From contig NW_004624795.1 in NCBI RefSeq assembly GCF_000247695.1, forward strand, positions 10,879,669 to 10,943,668: DNA of 64,000 nt, in the 5' to 3' direction. Below the pieces are notes generated by a model that made no database searches, was not told where the DNA came from, and worked only from the letters and a program-made list of their open reading frames with translations. Of the stretch, positions 47,301-59,464 are shown piece by piece. Within the stretch, counting starts at the first letter, position 1. Every line of letters starts with the position of its first letter. Source of the stretch: Heterocephalus glaber. Taxonomy: Eukaryota; Chordata; Mammalia; Rodentia; Bathyergidae. Position numbers and translations under genes: made by a program.

Positions 47301-50300
47301 CTCGGCAGCACCCGCAAGGAAATTTTTACCAAATGAATTAGAAACTGATTTTTTAGTAGGAAAATTCAGCAGCAGTGTGCTTAAACTTTTCTCAAAGTAC
47401 CCATTTAAATGACTGATCCTAACTGGTCTCCTAAATGCAACCTCTGACTTTACTAACTTATAATCAAGTCATAAACCTCATAAAAGTCTGCCTTTTAAAT
47501 AATCTATTTAATGTCATCTGGAATTTACCCCAAAATAATCTGTTGGTAAGTAGGAGATGCAGGTAAAGTAAAAAATCAAACCTAGACTGGCCAGAAGTTG
47601 ATGATTGAAGCCAGTGATGGTATCAGGGGGCTCATGATAATATATTTTTCATATTTTAGGTATGCTTTGAAATCTTCCTTAATATTTTTTTTTCTTTAAA
47701 AATAATATTTTGTTCTCCAATTCTGCCTCCCAATAATTCTTGTGTGGTTAACTTTTCTGTTTCAGTATTTGGGAATCAATTTTATCCTCTGATGCCTCTG
47801 CCTTCCTTATTACCCCCTTTATATCATTATCTGTTCCTGACCTCACTTCATGAAACGTGTCTACCTGCCTGGTGAATCTCAAGTACCCATCAAAGAGCCC
47901 AAGAATCTTGGACCTTGCCAGACTGAATACTCAGACTCCTTTCGTAACCATTTAAAAATATGCCATGGTATCTGGAGTTCCAAGTCCAGGGGTTTTCTTT
48001 GCACTAGGGACTTCAAACACCACCACAGGACTGCAAACAGGAGCCAAGTGGGGGCTCATTTGTGAAAGCACTGTATTAGTCTATTTGTGTCCACTCCCCT
48101 CCATTTTTATCAGCAAAGCATCTATTAGTGAGCAATTACCAATTCACCGACCTGAGAGCTTTCTGCTGTGAAATATTTCCCAGTGAATCAACAAGCCAAG
48201 TTGTTGGACTGCTATGAATGATAAAATGGCATCCTTGGTCCTCTTTTTGATACTCAGACTATATTGTTGCCCTGGGAAGAAACAAGCTCCAAACTCACAT
48301 TTAAGACCCCAGATAAAAAAGTGACGCTCAAGTTGCGCTTCACAGGTGTTTTGGCACTAGCACGTCCACCAGGGAATTTCTTAAGTCAAATGAGCAGATG
48401 GACTTGCCATTTGATATCCTGAGCTTGTCCTGCACGAATCAACTCCTAAATATTATTCTGCTCTGTGGGCAATTCTCTGCAATCAAATCTCTGGTAGGTT
48501 TCCCTTGAAAACTGCTCTTGGAAATTCACCTGACGTGTTTCCTTCCTCTAAAGCTTGTGTAACTACACAGACAGAAGACTTCTTGGGCCAAAGAGATTCC
48601 TGCACAACCAAGAATGGCAAAATAAATAATAGTTTGACTGGTGAGAAGAAGAAAGATGCACCAGAGCCTGGATTTATAACTGCTAACCATTCTTCTCATT
48701 TTGCTCAGGAAAGGTACTTTTCTAATCCACCTGCTCAATTATTTCTCATGCTATGTGTCTCCTCTTAATTGTCACTGGGGCAAAGCCTTTATGTTGTAAG
48801 GGGACACCCTAGTATTTTTTTTAAAGACCTTAGGCGAAGTGATTGACACTGGATCCTGGAGTCAGATGTTCCCAGTGACGCAACTTGTTCTTCCAGTGGC
48901 CGAAAAGCTTCCTGCCACGATTAAGTTAGAACTGTGAAAGTGCTAAAATGTGTTGTCAGCCTTCCTCTGATGCAAGCACTTTTATTATAGAGCCTAGTTG
49001 CAAGGAGTATAGAAACATGAATCCTGTCTCCAAATACCTCTCCTCTCTGGACTAGGCACTCTATGCACAAAGGCAATGTGTTCTCTACATGCCCTGGGAG
49101 CTTGAAATACACAAGGTAACAGTCATGCCTCCACCAAACTCAGCTTTTCCTTGGCTCTACTCTTGTCCCATTTCATTTGTTCTTCTGGGTTCATACAACA
49201 ACTGAATTATGGTTGGCAGTCTCCAGTGCTGAAACACTCACCAAGTAGTCTAGTCCAAGCAAGAAGAAGCAACCCATTCTGTATTTGAGCTTGACATGGA
49301 AAATCACTTGTTTGCTTCTTCAATAGGAGACTGAGATGGAGCAAAAGTATGTTTTTATTGTTTCTGACACAGCCCATACTTCCTATGCAAATGCTTGAGA
49401 ACCTGGGAGCAATGGGTGTCAGATACACCACCATCCAGTGTTGGAAGATCCATTCCCTCTTAAAACAACACAAAGGCCTTTGTCAACTCCCCTCTTCCTG
49501 GGTGGTTTCCCTGAGCCTGCTGCAGGGTTCACAGGCAAAGGGTATTTTTTGGATGTGGCTGAGTGGTTAGACAGGGAATAATCTGGTTTATTACTGATGC
49601 ATTAATTTATGGATGCTGTGCTACAACTAGTGCAATAATACCAAAACACACACAAAGCTATGGACCATAAAATTTTCTAATTAAATTGGAAAGGATGGAG
49701 AAACCAATAGGGAGAAGACTATACTACCATTATATTTATGCTTGACTCTTGTAAGTATTTATTCCAGATTACCATAGACACTGTGTCCCCATTCTATCTT
49801 GAAATCAGAGATGTTGGAATCCAAATATGTGGTTAATACTCAGATTGGGAAACTGGGCTCTGTAGATTTGTATTGCTTCTGGAGAATGTTTCTGCCTGAA
49901 CTGTCTGAGCTAGGGTCATCTTAATTCAAGTGCAATGCATACCTTTAACTAACTCAATTTCTGTTACCTAGATGTGCTTGGTCCATTGTACATGCTCAGC
50001 AAATACTGAGAAAATAAGAGAATGAATGGAAAAGAACTCAGTGTGAGAAGAGAGCTAGCCTGAATCAGCAGTTCCCTAACATTGCTGCATATCCGATGTG
50101 CTTACAAGCTTGTTATATTCAATGTCTTTTCAAGTACCTCTTCCCCATCGACCCATATTATTTTTAAATTAATTATAATAATTCAAAAAAAATTATAATA
50201 ATTCAAATATTATAGACATTTCTAAACAAAAATCATCTCCTTCCTTTTTCTTGAAGCAAGACCCCAACGATGCAAACACTCTTAACAACTCACCGTGTGT

Positions 50301-50759
50301 TCCTTTGTATTTTTTCTTTGTTTACACAAATGCACAGCCTTTCACCTTGCCATATAAAAATGACATTGAATGAAAATACTTGTTAAAACTTGACTTTTCA
50401 CATAATGTATTGCACTCTTCCCAGTTAATACAATACATCCCAAGCTGCTTCATTCACTTCATTTTCCTCCATAGCACCCCACAATATAATTACATATTGA
50501 TTCTTTCAAAGGTTGTTTGTGTGGGCTCATAAACGTTGGAAACTCAGAAATAAATATTCTTGCAATATTGTTATATCTGTTTTTCAGATAATTTTTCAGA
50601 AGTATGATCATTTGAATAAAACGCATGGGTATTTAAATTTAAAGAAAATGTGGCCATGTGACCCGGGTTGTATGCTTTTATCAACACCATATTTTTCAGG
50701 CTTCTAGGTTATTATAAATCAATTGAGAAATGAATGGTATCATCTTGCAGTTAGTAATT
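47301..50759. other. Long intergenic stretch, no recognised gene
   Basis: No SINE or LTR recognised between 47.3 and 50.2 kb. Frames are all under 90 codons. An A/T-rich direct duplication (aattataataattcaaa repeated twice) lies at about 50175-50210. About 50230-50700 could be an old L1 or L2 tail. Confidence 0.35.
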
Positions 50760-51360
50760 TGCATTCTGGGATATTCTGTGGGTTTTTAATAGAATCCTGA
50801 GTCGTACTTTGACCCTACCAACCCGGAATCTCCAGAGCCAGCGCCAGGGAGTCCTGGTCTTTATTGAGCTCCTGGATGAATCAGATGCAGCTGGTGCTTG
50901 TACAGCCATTTGAAAATTATCAGTCAAGATACAGATAATCTCTTGAGTTCTGCTGAGATGTAAGCTTCTACTATTAAAAGACAAAGCCCCACAGAGCCAC
51001 CAAAGCCCTCTGGAGTCCACAACTTGGCACAGATTGCTGGGGATGTTGGTAGTAGAACTGTGGGATTTAATGTTTGCCCCACTGGATTTGGGACTTACTT
51101 TGGTCCCGTTCCTTTGGTCCCTTATGTACCTTTTGTAATGGAAATGTCTATCCTGTGCCATTGAAGGTTGGAAGTGTTTAACTTACTTTTCATTTGTACG
51201 GGGGCTTGCAGCTAAGAGTCTGCCTTAAATCTGAGAGAAGACTTTGGACTTGGAATTTTCAGCAGTCCTGAAAATGTTCGGACTTTGGCAACTCCTAGAG
51301 CTGGACTCAATGCCTTTTACATAAAGGGATGGGCATGAGTCTTTGGGGCCAGGGGCGGAA
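50760..51360 (+). mobile_element. MaLR internal region, 3' part
   Basis: The segments ctggatttgggacttacttt, ctgtgccattgaaggttgg, tttggacttggaattttcag and ggggccaggggcggaa, just before an LTR, match the non-coding internal 3' end of MaLR elements, including a purine-rich tract at 51348-51360. The frame of 136 codons on the opposite strand is incidental. I see no viral protein-coding capacity. Confidence 0.7.
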
Positions 51361-51790
51361 TGTTACGGTCTAGGTCTAGATCTTCCCCCAAAGCCTCATG
51401 TGGTCATAGGCTGGATCTAGAGTGTGTGCAGCTGGAACTGATTCATGATGCAGTGCTAGGCTCAAGGGCACTAGGATTAAGGGTGTGAGTGCTACCTGCC
51501 CTAAGTAGTCTGAATAAGATAACAGGGGCAGGGAGACGCTGTTAACTTCTCTTGTTACTTTTGCTGCCTTGGGCCGGGGATTTAGCTCAGTGGCTCTGGC
51601 ACCTGCCTCACAAGCACAAGGTCCCGAGTTCGATTCCCCGGTACCAAAAAAATGAATATAACGTTTGCTGCCCTGTGTGTGTCATGTTGTTTCTGCTCTG
51701 CCCTGCCTGTTTGTTGTCCCTGCCTTGGAGTTCACTGATTACGGAAACCGCTCCAAACTGTAAGCCAAATCAATCCCTTCCCCTTTAACA
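51361..51790 (+). repeat. MaLR LTR carrying an ID insertion
   Basis: Starts exactly at tgttacggtctaggtctaga followed by tcttcccccaaagc, and ends around gtaagccaaatcaatccctt. It is the 3' LTR of the preceding internal region, so this is a partial element rather than a solo LTR. An ID at 51572-51663 interrupts it. Confidence 0.85.
51572..51663 (+). repeat. ID SINE in MaLR LTR
   Basis: Intact ID with tttgctgccttg (51560-51571) and tttgctgccctg (51664-51675) as target-site duplications. It post-dates the LTR. Confidence 0.95.
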
Positions 51791-52169
51791 ACAACAACAA
51801 AGACAAAGCCCCAAAGCCCCAAACAAGCACAACAGGAAACCTCAAAAGCAGTAAGAGTTGGTTAGTGTGCAATGAGCACTGCCTCCTTGCACAGTCATGT
51901 TATATTTTCTACATGATTAAAACTCTACACTTATTCTACACATTGATGCACAACTCAATTTGCCAGTAGAGTTTTTTAAAATGTCTAGTCCAATAGGAAA
52001 GAACACAGCTGTAGATCCAAGCAATGCTAGGACTTGTTGAAACGTCCTTAACTACATGACTCTCACTAAAGGGCATGGGCTCCAAGGGTGGGTGTCTTAT
52101 AGGAGCCTACACTGCCTGGGTTAATGAGGCAGCTGTAAAAGGGAATGGAAAGAAGGATTTGAGGCCAAC
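51791..52169. other. Intergenic, no recognised feature
   Basis: An (AAC)n-like run and A-rich simple sequence at 51787-51840, then unique sequence. Confidence 0.4.
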
Positions 52170-52350
52170 AGAGCCAAACATGAGTCCAAGTCTTATTTCT
52201 ATCACACATGGACTATTTGATTCAAAAGAAACCATTTAACCTCACCAAACCTCACCCTCTTCATGGAAAATAAGGGTGACATTTCATAGAGCTTCTGGTA
52301 GGATTTAGCCAGGCAATGCAAGTGCAAATGCTATGTCTACCTTAAAGCTC
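52170..52350 (+). repeat. MIR SINE fragment
   Basis: Sense MIR-like order: ccaagtcttatttctatcac, then aaccatttaacctcacca, then a catggaaaataagggtgac stretch. Confidence 0.5.
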
Positions 52351-52689
52351 TAAGTGAGCATGAATCACCCCTCCCTCTATCAAGGAGTTGGGTACCACCA
52401 GGGTTATTTTTTGAGATATGTAAAATTGTATATGACATGCAGAACACGGCTTCTGGTTGTGAAAATAGACCATTGATATTGTTCATGGATTTGGAGATAT
52501 GGATTCCTGACAAATATAACCTAAAATGAATTTCCCTGTCAACTCCTTTTCTCTCTGTTTTTGCAGTCAAATAATTTCTATTAATGACCCACATAAACTG
52601 ATTTCTTGAAGCTCTCCTAGTTCTGTCACACAGACTGACTCAAAGCATAGGCCAGCTATGCTCTAGAGTCAACTTTGAGATAGATATTT
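52351..52689. other. Intergenic, no recognised feature
   Basis: Unique sequence. Confidence 0.4.
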
Positions 52690-52920
52690 ACAGTACCTCA
52701 GACTCTAATATATTGAGTACCAGGCATTGACATAAGCACTCTTTATTGGTTAATGCAGTTCATGCTTCCTACAACTCTGTGAGGTGTACTGTTATGATTC
52801 TCATTTTGTTTATGAGGCAACTGAGGCATAGAGAAATTGACTTGTACAGAGACACACAGAGAGTAATTGGTAAAGCTGGATTTTCAATCCAACTACCGTA
52901 GTCACTGTGCCATAAAGTCT
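52690..52920 (-). repeat. MIR SINE, long copy
   Basis: Clear antisense MIR over about 230 bp: taccaggcattgacataagc, acaactctgtgaggtgtact, tatgaggcaactgaggcata and agtaattggtaaagctgg. Confidence 0.75.
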
Positions 52921-52979
52921 TCAGGAAGATAGTAGTTGATATGAGGAAGAAAAACACTTTGGTTATAATAATATTTTTC

Positions 52980-53070
52980 TTTTTTTTTTTTTTTGGTACC
53001 GGGGATCAAACTTGAAACATCGCACTTGTGAGGCAGGCAGTAGAACCACTGAGCTAAATCCCTGGCCCCT
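52980..53070 (-). repeat. ID SINE
   Basis: Antisense ID: poly-T, then ggtaccggggatcaaact, ending aaatccctggccc. The flanking ggttat(a/g)ataatattttt copies (52961-52979 and 53071-53089) are its target-site duplication. Confidence 0.95.
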
Positions 53071-53334
53071 GGTTATGATAATATTTTTCACTAATGATCC
53101 CAATGCTTGTACACCGAGATGTTGATGTTGAATGGGAACCCAAACTTTTGATCCTCTAGCCATCAGTTTGAATCTTATGGATTTAACCTCCTTTCTGGGA
53201 CATGATTTTAGGCCAAATCTAAATTTCATTTTTCCACTTTGACTCCTTCTCTGTTCTCAAGCCTTCTCTGCCCTTGTGCAACCTAAATTCTTGTGTCTCT
53301 TCCCCTTTCCCAAATAGATACTTTACAAGCAGAT

Positions 53335-54565
53335 GTTACACACCCATTAGAATGACTAAAATAAAAAAGATGGAAAATATTAAACATCAACGAAGATGTA
53401 GGACACTCGTTTTTTTAAATCATGCTAGTAGGCCAGAAAATTGAGTCAACCACCATGTTTGGCAACTGTCTAGCAGCTAAACACACACTTACCCTTTCAG
53501 CCAGGAATCCCCTGCTCAGCTCTGTACCCAAGTGAATCATGTACACATGTAAATAAAAAGTCATGTAGAAGAAAAACAATCACATAGAGGAAATTTTATA
53601 ACAGTACAATATTAATTTCCTGTTTCTGCATAGCAAATTAGTCATTTAAAACAATTAGCAATTTTCAAATAAACAATCATTTATTATCTCACCATTTCCA
53701 AGGGTCAATAATGTGGGAGTGACTTCCTTGGGTGCAGAGCCATTTGGTCCACTAGAGGTAGTGACACCAGAGCCTGGGGTCCACAATATGTACTTAGTAC
53801 AATTTCTTTCTTGCAGTAAGTGAGATGGATTCTTTTCTGTCTTTTATGGAGGGAAGGGTCCATAAGGACAAAAGTGCTTAGGTCCCATGATGGTCACAGA
53901 GCAGCTCTGGCTGTGGGGAGGGTGTGCCAGGGGATCCGGCTGGCTAGGGTCCCTCATAAGAATTCAGTCAAGGTGTCAGTGGAAGATTCTATGAAGGAAG
54001 CTCTACTTCCAAGCTCACTCAGGTAGCTACTGGTAGCATTGGTTCTTCTCAGGCTGTAGGCTGGGAGGCCTTAGTTCCTCTCCATGTGGACTTTTCCCTA
54101 GATGCTTGACTGTCTTCATGACATGGCATGTATGCAGATACCAAGGATCAGGAACCTTTGGGGGGTCATATCAAAAGCACTATCCTTGTCAGGTAGAAGC
54201 TAGAAACTACTGACTACCCATTGATAGTATTAAGTATGAGAAAATGACCCTCTACCTGCATGATGGAATTCTACACAGCGATGAAAATGAACCATTTATA
54301 ACCACATATAATGATATGGATGTCATAAATATTACAGAGAAGAGGCCAGGCACAAAGAGTATCACTGTATTATTTCATTTATGCAAAGTTAAAGGCCAGC
54401 TATACTAAGTGTTAGAGGTCAAGGTAGTGACTGGTCCTTGATAGAGAATGCTTGGGACTATACATGAAGGTAGCTTTGGGGTACTGGAAATATTAATTTC
54501 TTCATCTGGGATGTTTGTTCTGCAGTTTGGTTTGCAGAAATTCATTGAGCTGTGTACTTTTTCTA
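53335..54565 (+). repeat. Old L1 3' end split by an LTR
   Basis: Old L1 text in two parts. The first is 53335-53615 (cacacccattagaatgacta; gaatcccctgctcagctct). The second is about 54215-54565 (ggaattctacacagcgatga; atatggatgtcataaatatt; gaggccaggcacaaagag). The LTR between them interrupts the L1. Confidence 0.75.
53620..54212 (-). repeat. MLT1-type LTR inserted in L1
   Basis: Plus-strand text tttctgcatagcaaattagt, aatcatttattatctcacca, ccaagctcactcaggtagct and cttcatgacatggcatgtat is the antisense of an old ERVL-MaLR LTR. Confidence 0.65.
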
Positions 54566-54580
54566 TGTCTATTATAATTT

Positions 54581-54659
54581 TTTTTTTTTTGGTACCAGGG
54601 ATCAAACTGGGGACCTTGCGCTTGTGAGGCAGGTGGAGGAACCATTGAGCTAAATCCCC
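54581..54659 (-). repeat. ID SINE
   Basis: Antisense ID: poly-T, then ggtaccagggatcaaactgg, ending gagctaaatcccc. Target-site duplications are tgtctattataattt (54566-54580) and tgtctattgtaattt (54660-54674). Confidence 0.95.
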
Positions 54660-54761
54660 TGTCTATTGTAATTTAATAAGAGCTTTTTGAAAGTAGGTGA
54701 AAGGACACCTTTATTAAAGAGACATTCTAAAAATGATTTACGACTAAGCTTAAAACTGGGT

Positions 54762-55110
54762 GCTACAGACTATGTTCGTGTCCTCTCAAAACTCATACCT
54801 TGAAATCTAACCCCTGATATGATGGGATTAGGCAGTGGGGCTTCTGGGAGGTGATTAGGTCAGGAAAGTGAAGACTTTCTGATTGGAACGAGTGACCCCA
54901 TAAAAAGGTCTCAGAAAATGCCTTTGTCCTTTCTACCATGTGAGAGCATAGCACGAAGGTTCTGTGTACAAGATAGCAGGCTCTCAGCAGACACTGCATG
55001 TGCAGCAACTTGATGTCCACCAGAAATGTAAGAAATACATTTGTGATGTTTACAAACCCACCAGTCTCTGGTACTTTTGTTACAGCAGCCTGAAAAGCCT
55101 GAGAAACTCG
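54762..55110 (+). repeat. MLT1A-like LTR
   Basis: The order gtgctacagactatgttcgt, gatgggattaggcagtgggg, cttctgggaggtgattaggt, tctaccatgtgagagcatag and ggtacttttgttacagcagc is that of MLT1A-type MaLR LTRs. Confidence 0.85.
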
Positions 55111-56819
55111 AATAAGTATAATGTCTGGTCAATTAATTTGCCCCAGGCCTCAATCTTACTTGCTTGATCAAACAAGTCACAGCAACTCTCGGATACTACA
55201 GTATCCTTGATTGCAAAGCAGGGTAGACACACACACTACTAGTCCTAGAATGTGGTGGGATACATCAAGTAGTATCAGATGCAATTTAGTCCTGTTATAG
55301 ATAAGATCAAGTACTAGAGTTAGGGAATAATGTAAAAATCAAGTGTCACAGAAATTCCTTCACCGGGCTTCAAATGATGGGAATGCAGGCCTTTGGAAAC
55401 TCAAAAGGCAGGAGCCAAGGAATTATCGCTTTTGTTTCTCTGTATATTTATACCATGGTCTTCTTTTCTGAAGGTCAGCCAATGGGGGAAAGAAAAAGTG
55501 AGGCAGAGAGGAGGATATCCTTCTTCAAATTTCTTCTCTTTTGTTGAGGGCACATGGTTGAATTTCCATAATAAATACAGTATACCTTTATGTTGACTCC
55601 AATATACGTGGAAATGCTGAAGATTGGAACAACATTTAAAAACCCGTTATTATTCATCTTTGGGACAGCTGTTTTCCCCAGATTATTTTGGGCTGAGAAA
55701 GTCTGTGGATAATGTAGAAGTTAAACAAAGTGACTATAAAAGCCACTTAATCAAAACAGAGGGCAGCTTGATGTTTAACCACGTGTTGGGACATTCAGTA
55801 GAGAAGGAAGCCAAAATCAACATTACATGTTATTATTAATAGCAATTTTACAATTTGGTAGTATGTGTTAGTTTATAAAATCCAAATTGTTTCTTTATAA
55901 CTAATCTTATTCAGTGATGAAGCTTAACTTCTAGAGATCATCTGGCTAGTTTAACGGGAGGGCTGGCATACATAATGACATCTTCAAAGTTCAAGACCAT
56001 AATGCTTTGCAGGAAACCTGCCTATATCTATTTATCTATCTATCATCTGCCTACTTATCTTCCTCTTCCTCCTTCTGTAACTCTTCCTCCTCTTCACCGT
56101 CTTCCTTCCCCCTTCCCTGAGTGAATGGAGGTGAAAAGACCACATGATCTTGAGCACCCTCTTTAGGCAAGGTTCCCTAGATTAACAAAGACAGTAAAGT
56201 GGGGAGAGCAGAGTCTTCAGACATCAGTCCTCCTAGCCTGAGCTAGAAACCCTCAGGCCAGGTTAAATTAGGTATTGTCCTTGTACACTCTGGGATGGTC
56301 AGGGAGGGGGCAACCCTGCCATTGATTTGGCTGATTCCTAATGGGTGGGGATGAGGTCAGATGATCTTTTTAATATATTTATATACACATGACATCATCT
56401 ATGCACACATTTAACACTCACCTGTGTACAATAGAACCGTTCATGAAGCTACATGTGGCTCAGTGAGGACAGGTTATAGGAGAACTGTGATTATAATTCA
56501 AGGCTAGTCTTCCTCCTGGGAGTTGTCGTTCATGGTTAGTAGGATCATCCCTGTGCCTTATAGCTTGGCAGGGGTGCACACCTTTGAATGTGACTGGAAG
56601 GAGGTTCCGCAGATAGGGCAAGTCCTTGCCATGCTGGAAGAGCCCTGAGATGGCCACTGTAAGGTGATTTAGGGAAGAGAATAGGGGGTCCGGCAATGGG
56701 AGAATCTCCTCCAACTCCTCACAGCTAGGAGAAACATTGCTATCTCCAGATGTGACCCCATTTGGGTCCATACAATATAATTCTTTCCACATTAGTCCAG
56801 GACCCAGGTTGCAATATGA
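55111..56819. other. Intergenic, simple repeat inside
   Basis: A (TATC)n-like and CTTC-rich stretch lies at about 56025-56125. The rest is unique, with no supported gene. Confidence 0.4.
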
Positions 56820-56832
56820 GGCCCCCTGGTGG
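56820..56832 (-). promoter_or_regulatory. Strong candidate CTCF site
   Basis: On the minus strand this reads ccaccagggggcc, flanked upstream by ccgg. It matches the first 12 positions of the CTCF core. It lies about 1.9 kb beyond the probable 3' end of TMEM100, in repeat-free sequence. Confidence 0.6.
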
Positions 56833-57003
56833 CCGGAAATAATTCATGAGTTTGCTTTTCAAGAGTGGATGAGCAGGAGGTCAGGTCTAGCTGAAGGTAC
56901 AAAGGTAGTAAATACTCATCTAGACCTAGTGCTTATACTAGAGGCAGGTGGAGTGGGATGATCTATCTGGGGGAAAGTTCTCAGTTAAACATAAGGTTTT
57001 TAG

Positions 57004-57092
57004 GGGTTGAAAATTTATCTCAGTGGTACAGTGCTTGCTTAGTAACAAGTATGAGATGGATTCAGTCTTCAGCAAACCCCCCGCCCCAAAAG
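57004..57092 (+). repeat. Highly diverged ID SINE
   Basis: Only gttgaaaatttatctcagtg and a gattcagtcttcagc segment are recognisable. The tail is c-rich (aaaccccccgcccc). Confidence 0.6.
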
Positions 57093-58245
57093 TCCTTAGC
57101 ACCAAATAACACTTTCTGATTTTTCATTCTTGAGTTCACTTAGTATCTCAGTTAGGTTCATGTGGCGTTCCTTATGAGACTTAACGTTAAATATAACATT
57201 AGAGTTAACGAAAAGGACATTCCACATTTCTAAGGGACTTTGGAAGTGGAATGAAATATTATACCACCAACCTGAGAGGAAGTGAGTGGCATCTTCAGAG
57301 ACTGAAGAGATAATAACCGGTGAGAGAGCAGTTACTCAGATAAAGGGAGGCTTTCAGAAGAGGGCATCGGAGTGGGAGTGGTGACACAAACCAGGACTGG
57401 GGTGGCTTGCGATGGAGGAAAGGGTGGCATTATCATTATAGCGGAGGGAAAAGAGAACTCTGGACAGACAGGAAGGCAGGAAAACCAGAGCCCTTGCAGG
57501 AATGGCAAATAGTCTGGCTAACTTGGTGGAGCTTTGGGAGTGAGAGTGAGAGTGAAAATTGATACACATGTTTGGAACAGACTGGAGAACATTGAATTTT
57601 GCTTGAGAAATTTCTTCATACAGCAGTGGGGAGAATGACTCTCTTGGGGCAGAAAGAGCCGAGTCAAACTCAGCCTTATCCATGGACATTGAATGGGCAC
57701 AGTTCCACTCATGCGCATTGGCTGGGCGGAATCTTGACTACTTCTAAAATCATTGAGGCATTTCCAGCTACTAAAACTATGCGAGCACCAGGGAGTCCTC
57801 TTACCAGAGGGCTCCTGCCATGTTTACTTAAATTCCTCAATACAAATCCCTCGTAGAACGCCTTTCAAGGAATGTGCTAGGCTTGGCTTTGATTTTTTTT
57901 TTTTTAACCAAGCTTTAAGTATTTGTGCCTATTTCCTTGCTCTGGTTTAATGTGGTTTAACTATATGAATGAGGAATATTTCTGGTTGGAGTTGTGGGAC
58001 AGAGTCTTCATTGTGGGACAGTTCACTGTCCACAGAAGAATTCAAGCAATAACCTTATTTACAGTTTGAACCCATGGAGCCAGCTGCCTGCAAGATTACA
58101 TAATGCATGGCATATAGTTGGTGCTCAGAAACCTGTGTTAAGCAAATAATTAATGACTAATTCAGCACTAATGCAATTCATACGCAATGGAACATTATAA
58201 AATTTCTGATTCCAGGCATTAATTTCCTAAATATAATGGCATAGA
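57093..58245. other. Intergenic, no recognised feature
   Basis: Unique sequence. A 111-codon minus-strand frame (57689-57354) has no recognised domain. Confidence 0.4.
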
Positions 58246-58342
58246 GACCCAGAGATTTAGTTCAGTGGCACTGCACCTACCTCACAAGTGCAAGGTCCTA
58301 AGTTCAATCCTTGGTGCTACTACTACTAATAATAATGATAAT
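58246..58342 (+). repeat. ID SINE with (TAC)/(AAT) tail
   Basis: ID body cagagatttagttcagtggc to caatccttggtgc, followed by actactactaataataatg in place of poly-A. Confidence 0.85.
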
Positions 58343-58490
58343 AGCACAGAAATCCTTAGCATATAGTAAGGATAATAATACTATTCTTCGGAAGTAATGA
58401 AGATTTTAAAAAATCTTCCAATAAAATTTACAAGAAGCAACACGCCCATTTGAGAAAACACAATCAATATTTTGCAAATGAAAACAGGGA

Positions 58491-58580
58491 AGCCAGGATT
58501 TAGCTCAGTGGCACTGCGCTTCCCTTGCAAGCGCAAGGTCCTGAGTTCTATCCCCAGTATGAAAAAAAAAAGAAAGAAAG
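58491..58580 (+). repeat. ID SINE
   Basis: ID body agccaggatttagctcagtg to ctatccccagtatg with an A-rich (GAAA) tail. Flanked by gaaaacagggaa copies. Confidence 0.92.
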
Positions 58581-58645
58581 AAAACAGGGAAGATGGACAA
58601 TTTGGGACTGCAATAGAAATAACTAAAACAGAAGCAACTCTTTAA

Positions 58646-58680
58646 AAATTTTCAGCAGAAAAAAAAAAAAATTTCAGCAG
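58646..58680 (+). repeat. Poly-A insertion with flanking duplication
   Basis: The short segment aaattttcagcag recurs as aaatttcagcag on the other side of an A12 run, with no element body between. It lies just past the likely TMEM100 polyadenylation site. Confidence 0.6.
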
Positions 58681-59464
58681 CAAGGAGTATTTATTACTTT
58701 GAATAAAATGTACATTAAACCTTTATATAAAAATCATCAAAAGTGCTATACATGATTATTTTAATATTAACTTAACCCCCCACATCATCTATCAGCTATA
58801 CTTTTTATTTTATTTCTGACTCATCATTAGAATCACCTAAAACTGTCCAATGTTACAATATAAAAAATATTAGTTTATTTTTCAAGGTAAAGTACCACCA
58901 GTGATGAGTTACGGAAAGTGAGAAATAAAAACGAAACACCAGCGAACCAACATATGGAAACATATTATCCTAGAATTTCCTATGAGTATGTCAAGTCCAA
59001 GGCAATGTAGACCTTCAGCAGAACATTTTTATAATACAGCTTCTTAAAGAGCGCAGGTTATTTCTTTTGGAGGCAGGCATCTCTTGTCCCAGGACTATCT
59101 CATTATTTTCTCATCACTCCTTGGCTACTTCCCAAAGTGAACCAAACACGGCCCTAATGCTGTGTATGTCCTATGCCCCCCGGCAAAGTGTATAACATAA
59201 AGAGAAAGCTGATTCTTCTGTCTTAGTAAACAGCCCTTAGGAATAAGTTTGTCATTAAAGAAGGCATTCACAAAGCAGACATTAAAGAAGACAGGTCGTT
59301 CCTCACAAATGAGGACTACATCCAGCCTTCCCCTTCAACCCACCCCCATTTTTCTAGTCTACTCCAAAGCCAGATCATCCCCTCCCCGGCCGGTCCTGGA
59401 TGAATGGGCTGACTGAGTCACAGCAGGTTTTCCTTCCGCATTTCCCATTTGGTCTCATTCAGTC
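58681..59464 (-). other. TMEM100: TMEM100 3' UTR (probable)
   Basis: About 780 bp of repeat-free sequence downstream of the TMEM100 stop. Canonical aataaa signals on the minus strand lie at 58879-58874 and 58695-58690. Either would give a 3' UTR of roughly 600-780 bases. The recognised ID insertions start only beyond 58680, consistent with this being transcribed sequence. Which signal is used cannot be told from sequence. Confidence 0.55.

Noticed and set aside
50751..51161. 136-codon minus-strand frame
   Set aside because: It runs antisense through a MaLR internal region that is non-coding in this family.
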